The notes under the pieces were generated by a model. It was not told the DNA's origin. It did no database searches and saw nothing but the letters and a program-made list of their open reading frames with translations. The position numbers were made by a program, and so were the translations under genes. From Bryobacteraceae bacterium (GTDB lineage: Bacteria; Acidobacteriota; Terriglobia; Bryobacterales; Bryobacteraceae), in assembly GCA_025056455.1 (NCBI GenBank), contig JANWVY010000012.1:1-64000 (forward strand): 64,000 nt of DNA. The letters run 5' to 3'. Position 1 is the stretch's first letter. Every line of letters begins with the position of its first letter. This document shows, in pieces, positions 61,130-64,000 of this stretch.

Positions 61130-63544
61130 TCAAAAGTGCCACCTCAGCCGGATGGCCGCGGTTCTCGGCTGCACGAGACGAGTGCCCACAAACAAGGATT
61201 GGAAATTGTAAAGCGCCGTCCGGTTGGTGAGGTTGGTGAACTGAACACTCAACTCCCACTTCTTGCGGCCCTCGGCCACCCGCTCCATGCCAACCAACAG
61301 ATCCGTGATCGTCCGGGGACGAGTTCGCGGGGGGTTGGAGCGCAGGTTTACGTAAGGAAGCAAATCCGCGTAGTCCGGATCGGCGGCCACTTCGTCCTCA
61401 TCCGAAGGGTTGGTCACTAAGCCGCTGTCGTAACGCGTGGAGTTGGTGAGGAAAAACCCGCGCGGGCCCCGCCAGTGAATGACGCTGTGCAGACCCAACT
61501 TTTGATCGTGATCAATCACAAAGGGACCTGCATTCAGAATCTCGACCGCCGTATTGCCTAAAAACAAGCCTCCCGTAAACGGTGGGGTTGAGAGGGCGCG
61601 GGCATGAGTTGCCGAGACGCTCGCCGTTAGCCCTTTCCAGTCGGGCAAAACCAGGCGCGCCTCGGCCCCGTTGACGCGCAGCCGGGCCAGCGCCATAGGA
61701 AAAATGACTGGCGTGTTGAAGAAATTGTTGTTGTCCTGCTGATCGCGCGCGTTCTTGTGATAGAAAGCAAGATTTAGGCTCGCAAGCCGGCCCAGCGCTT
61801 GCTGGAGGCCAAGCTCATACAAGTTTTGACGCTCCGGGCGGATGGGAACCACGGCTCCCCCGACCGTCTCCCGTACATCGGGCGCAACCAGCACGGCAGA
61901 TTCCTCTGAGTTGGATAAGAGCAGGTTTTCATTCGGCGGAGTTTGGTAAGTGCGATTATACGAGGCGCGCACAACGGTGTTTGTCTTCGACAGATGGTAG
62001 GAGACACCGAGTCGCGGCTGGAGCTGGTTGCCCCTGACTAAGAAGCGATAAAAATCCTGGCGAAGGCCCAGCGAAAAGTGAAACGGGCCCCAGCGCGCCT
62101 GATCTTGCAGGAAGGCCGTATAAAGGCCGCCGGCAGCGCGTTTGTGAAAGCGAAACAGCCTGCCTCCGCGCGTTAAGTCGTGGGCTTCCAAGGTCGGAAT
62201 GTAGTGGGGCGAGTCCGGATGGTTGAACCGCGAATCGGTCACCCCAAAAGCAAATTGTTCTTCCACCGGAAAATATTGCCCGTCCAGGCCTGCCTTCCAT
62301 TGATGGCGAGCCCGGACGACGTTTACGCGGTTCCAAGCCGTCCACGTCGTTAGGCGGCGCCACTGGCTGGCCGTCACGGGAGTGTCGCCAGGACTGGGGT
62401 GAAGGCGGGCGGTGGCGGTGCGCACCGAGAGCGTTGAGTCGAACGTGGCGCTCGCATCCAAGCTTCGCACCCAGCCGCTCATGAGGCTCAGATCCTTCAG
62501 TGTCTGCCGTTGCGCCATCCCGTTGGCATGCTGTGAGGGCAGGTTGGCCAGCTGGAATGAAGAACGGCCTGCCAGGAGATTGAAACGAATACTATCTCGC
62601 GAGCTGAGCTGCCCGTCGAGCCTGGCGAAACCCCTCTCGTTGTTTCCCCCGTTGTGTAAGTTCTCCAGAGAAACCTGGTCCAAATAACGGTTCGATTTCC
62701 AGGCGTGAAACGACGTTGAATAGCCCCACTTGCCGCGCTCTCCAACAGCCTGAGCCACGCTTTGCAGCGTGTCAAATTGCGCCGCCCCCAGCAACAGGCT
62801 GCCCGCAAACGACCGACCGCTCCCTAGGCCAGAACGCGTGGTGACGTTGGCCACAGCGGCGACTTTACTCCCATACTCTGCCGGAATGTTGCCCGTATAC
62901 AACTCCACAGTCTGCACAATGTTGGGGTCTACAGCGTTGGCAAAGGCGCCTGTCAATTGATCGCTAATGGGCATTCCATCGACGACAAAAGTCATCTGGT
63001 TGTGCGCGCCACGGGGATGAATCGCCCCGTTTGCGTTCTGAGCAAACCCAGAAAAGGTCACCAGCGCGGTCTCGAGTCCGCGGTTCAAGCCAGGCAGACG
63101 TTCGATATCCCGCTGATTCATCTCGGCCTGGGTCCCGGTTGCTTGGGGTTCAATTAGCTGACCAGGCTCGCGATCGAAGACCCGGATCACCGTTTGTTCG
63201 GAAGCAAGCGGAAGCGTGAACTCCAAGGCAACCGGCACGTTGCTTCGCAAGGAAACGGTCTGGCGCAGGCTCATAAAGCCGGCCTTTTCCACAATCAGTT
63301 CATAGGTGTGAAACGGAAGATTACGGAAAGCGAACTCCCCGCTGGTCGCTGTGGTTGAGCTCACCTCAAAGCCGGTGGCGAGATTTCGTAGCGTGACCTT
63401 GGCGCCTGGAATAGCCAAACCCGCTGGGTCTCGCACCATTCCGGTGCAAGTCGCCGTGGATTGGCACCACAACTGGGCCCAAGCCCCGAGGGCGAGATTA
63501 ATGTATAGAAACTGTTTCAAGTTCACTATGACTAACCATGGCAC
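61130..63544 (-). CDS. TonB-dependent receptor with N-terminal carboxypeptidase-regulatory domain
   Basis: An 804-residue receptor, shorter than the Oar-type ones at 1060-1080. Signal peptide about 1-28; carboxypeptidase-regulatory domain (about 30-115, GMVRDPAGLAIPGAKVTLRN, TYELIVEKAGFMSLRQ); plug (about 135-240, LPGLNRGLETALVTFSGF, MTFVVDGMPISDQL, IPAEYGSKVAAVANV); 22-strand-type barrel ending LRWHF, the right C-terminus. Starts: ATG 63544 or GTG 63526. It is first in a leftward operon with a zincin and a small secreted protein, suggesting that it imports a protein- or peptide-linked ligand. Ligand unknown. Confidence 0.9.
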   Translation of the reverse strand: MPWLVIVNLKQFLYINLALGAWAQLWCQSTATCTGMVRDPAGLAIPGAKVTLRNLATGFEVSSTTATSGEFAFRNLPFHTYELIVEKAGFMSLRQTVSLRSNVPVALEFTLPLASEQTVIRVFDREPGQLIEPQATGTQAEMNQRDIERLPGLNRGLETALVTFSGFAQNANGAIHPRGAHNQMTFVVDGMPISDQLTGAFANAVDPNIVQTVELYTGNIPAEYGSKVAAVANVTTRSGLGSGRSFAGSLLLGAAQFDTLQSVAQAVGERGKWGYSTSFHAWKSNRYLDQVSLENLHNGGNNERGFARLDGQLSSRDSIRFNLLAGRSSFQLANLPSQHANGMAQRQTLKDLSLMSGWVRSLDASATFDSTLSVRTATARLHPSPGDTPVTASQWRRLTTWTAWNRVNVVRARHQWKAGLDGQYFPVEEQFAFGVTDSRFNHPDSPHYIPTLEAHDLTRGGRLFRFHKRAAGGLYTAFLQDQARWGPFHFSLGLRQDFYRFLVRGNQLQPRLGVSYHLSKTNTVVRASYNRTYQTPPNENLLLSNSEESAVLVAPDVRETVGGAVVPIRPERQNLYELGLQQALGRLASLNLAFYHKNARDQQDNNNFFNTPVIFPMALARLRVNGAEARLVLPDWKGLTASVSATHARALSTPPFTGGLFLGNTAVEILNAGPFVIDHDQKLGLHSVIHWRGPRGFFLTNSTRYDSGLVTNPSDEDEVAADPDYADLLPYVNLRSNPPRTRPRTITDLLVGMERVAEGRKKWELSVQFTNLTNRTALYNFQSLFVGTRLVQPRTAAIRLRWHF

Positions 63545-63610
63545 GCCGCGGGCTCGGTTTCAAGGTGGCGCTGGCCTGCTTCCAGGATGGTTCTCCAGGG
63601 ATTCGCTGGG

Positions 63611-63620
63611 TTATACTGAG
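63611..63620 (+). promoter_or_regulatory. TTATACTGAG motif, first copy
   Basis: TTATACTGAG, with -10-like TATACT at 63612-63617. A weak -35-like TTCTCC lies 15 nt upstream. It could start a transcript toward rpmF. Confidence 0.35.
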
Positions 63621-63768
63621 AAGGCTGGAGGTGTGCGCCCTGACGGTGCTGCCTTGAGTGCTGCTTCGGTTTCGCGTGATCTCAACTCCGCGCTGGGCTG
63701 GCTTGCGGAGGGAGAACCAGCCGGTCACGTGCGGGGGAAAAGCGCATGCGGCGACCGCTCCCGACGTC

Positions 63769-63778
63769 TTATACTGAG
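63769..63778 (+). promoter_or_regulatory. TTATACTGAG motif, second copy; putative rpmF promoter
   Basis: A second exact copy, 158 bp from the first, with TATACT at 63770-63775. No good -35. Transcription would start about 63782, giving a leader of about 34 nt before rpmF that carries AAGGA. Confidence 0.4.
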
Positions 63779-63815
63779 TTTTTAACCAACTTTTGACATA
63801 AGGATCTCGTGAACT

Positions 63816-63998
63816 ATGCCTAATCCAAAACGGCGGCATTCAAACCGCAGAACCGCCCAACGCCGTGCGCACGATTTTTTGACCGTCGCCAATCTGGCGA
63901 TTTGTCCCAAGTGCGGAGAAAAACACCTTCCTCACCGTGTTTGCCCCAGCTGTGGTGTGTACAAAGGTCGGGAAGTCATTGAAGTCGCTGAACAGTAA
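63816..63998 (+). CDS. rpmF: 50S ribosomal protein L32
   Basis: A 60-residue L32. Family pattern PNPKRRHSNRRTAQRRAHDF, a basic RNA-binding N-terminus, and a zinc ribbon CPKC (36-39) with CPSC (49-52), so this is the zinc-binding form. AAGGA lies upstream of the ATG. The usual upstream partner, the yceD-type DUF177 gene, is absent. The gene is followed by the window edge. Confidence 0.96.
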   Translation: MPNPKRRHSNRRTAQRRAHDFLTVANLAICPKCGEKHLPHRVCPSCGVYKGREVIEVAEQ

Positions 63999-64000
63999 GA

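Noticed and set aside
61130-63544. BtuB-type B12 receptor paired with the BtuF-like protein
   Set aside because: The receptor has an Oar-like carboxypeptidase-regulatory domain and no BtuB features, and several genes intervene.
63351-63785. A 144-codon rightward frame before rpmF
   Set aside because: It overlaps the 5' end of the TonB receptor on the other strand. The part beyond the receptor has a start too close to a GGAGG and no family similarity; it does not match a DUF177 protein.
1-64000. A CRISPR array, insertion sequence, integrase or toxin-antitoxin pair in the window
   Set aside because: No spaced direct repeats, transposase motifs or paired small genes were seen. Only the cmr1 fragment points to CRISPR.

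Overview
The window looks like chromosomal DNA of an Acidobacteriota bacterium of the Solibacter/Bryobacter kind. This rests on gene content. There are four large Oar-type TonB-dependent receptors with an N-terminal carboxypeptidase-regulatory domain. There are several Tat-exported oxidoreductases and hydrolases (two Gfo/Idh/MocA proteins, a DUF1552 protein, a DUF362 protein, a sulfatase). Soluble PQQ-type propellers and many secreted proteins of unknown role fit as well. No rRNA, tRNA, transposase, integrase or CRISPR array was seen.

Layout. 1-533: the 5' part of a type III-B CRISPR gene, cmr1, read leftward off the window edge. 791-8470: sulfatase, acyltransferase, gamma-glutamyltransferase, SpoU-type RNA methylase, and a small rightward run (secreted protein, YkgJ-like Cys-cluster protein, hypothetical, PHP phosphoesterase). 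8659-15546: two tandem Oar-type receptors, the second interrupted by an in-frame amber codon. 16206-20051: TPR protein, family 2 glycosyltransferase, sugar aminotransferase, Tat-exported Gfo/Idh. 20190-29386: secreted TPR protein, orphan DUF1552 protein, Na+/solute symporter overlapping menG, a DUF218 protein and a third Oar receptor with a clear intrinsic terminator. 29842-41056: isoaspartyl methyltransferase (possible lipoprotein), APC permease plus folD, solenoid protein, Gfo/Idh, DUF362, AtoE-type transporter, propeller, exported 2-hydroxyacid dehydrogenase, dienelactone hydrolase. 41135-54960: a long leftward run. It holds amidohydrolase, Fe-alcohol dehydrogenase and PQQ propeller (all overlapping), then rpmI, rplT, zapB-like, zapA, M3 oligopeptidase, two exported redoxins, PmbA/TldE, a single-TM protein, a receiver-TM-envelope fusion and a B12/radical-SAM protein. 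55080-63998: dicytochrome c-PQQ dehydrogenase, BtuF-like protein, glycosyltransferase, and a compact TonB receptor, zincin peptidase and small secreted protein operon, ending with rpmF.

How it works together. Most of the window serves envelope traffic and scavenging: receptors for large nutrients, periplasmic hydrolases and dehydrogenases, transporters. Housekeeping genes (rpmI, rplT, zapA, folD, menG, rpmF) are interspersed. Tight overlaps define several operons. Several genes have a TAGAAT or TACAAT hexamer only 6-8 nt before the start codon, which suggests leaderless transcription and helped choose some starts.

Most notable: the hidden cmr1 fragment; the receiver domain fused through a membrane segment to an envelope domain, at the end of a redoxin/PmbA operon; the TonB-zincin-secreted protein operon; the amber-interrupted receptor; and the close-spaced promoter motif.
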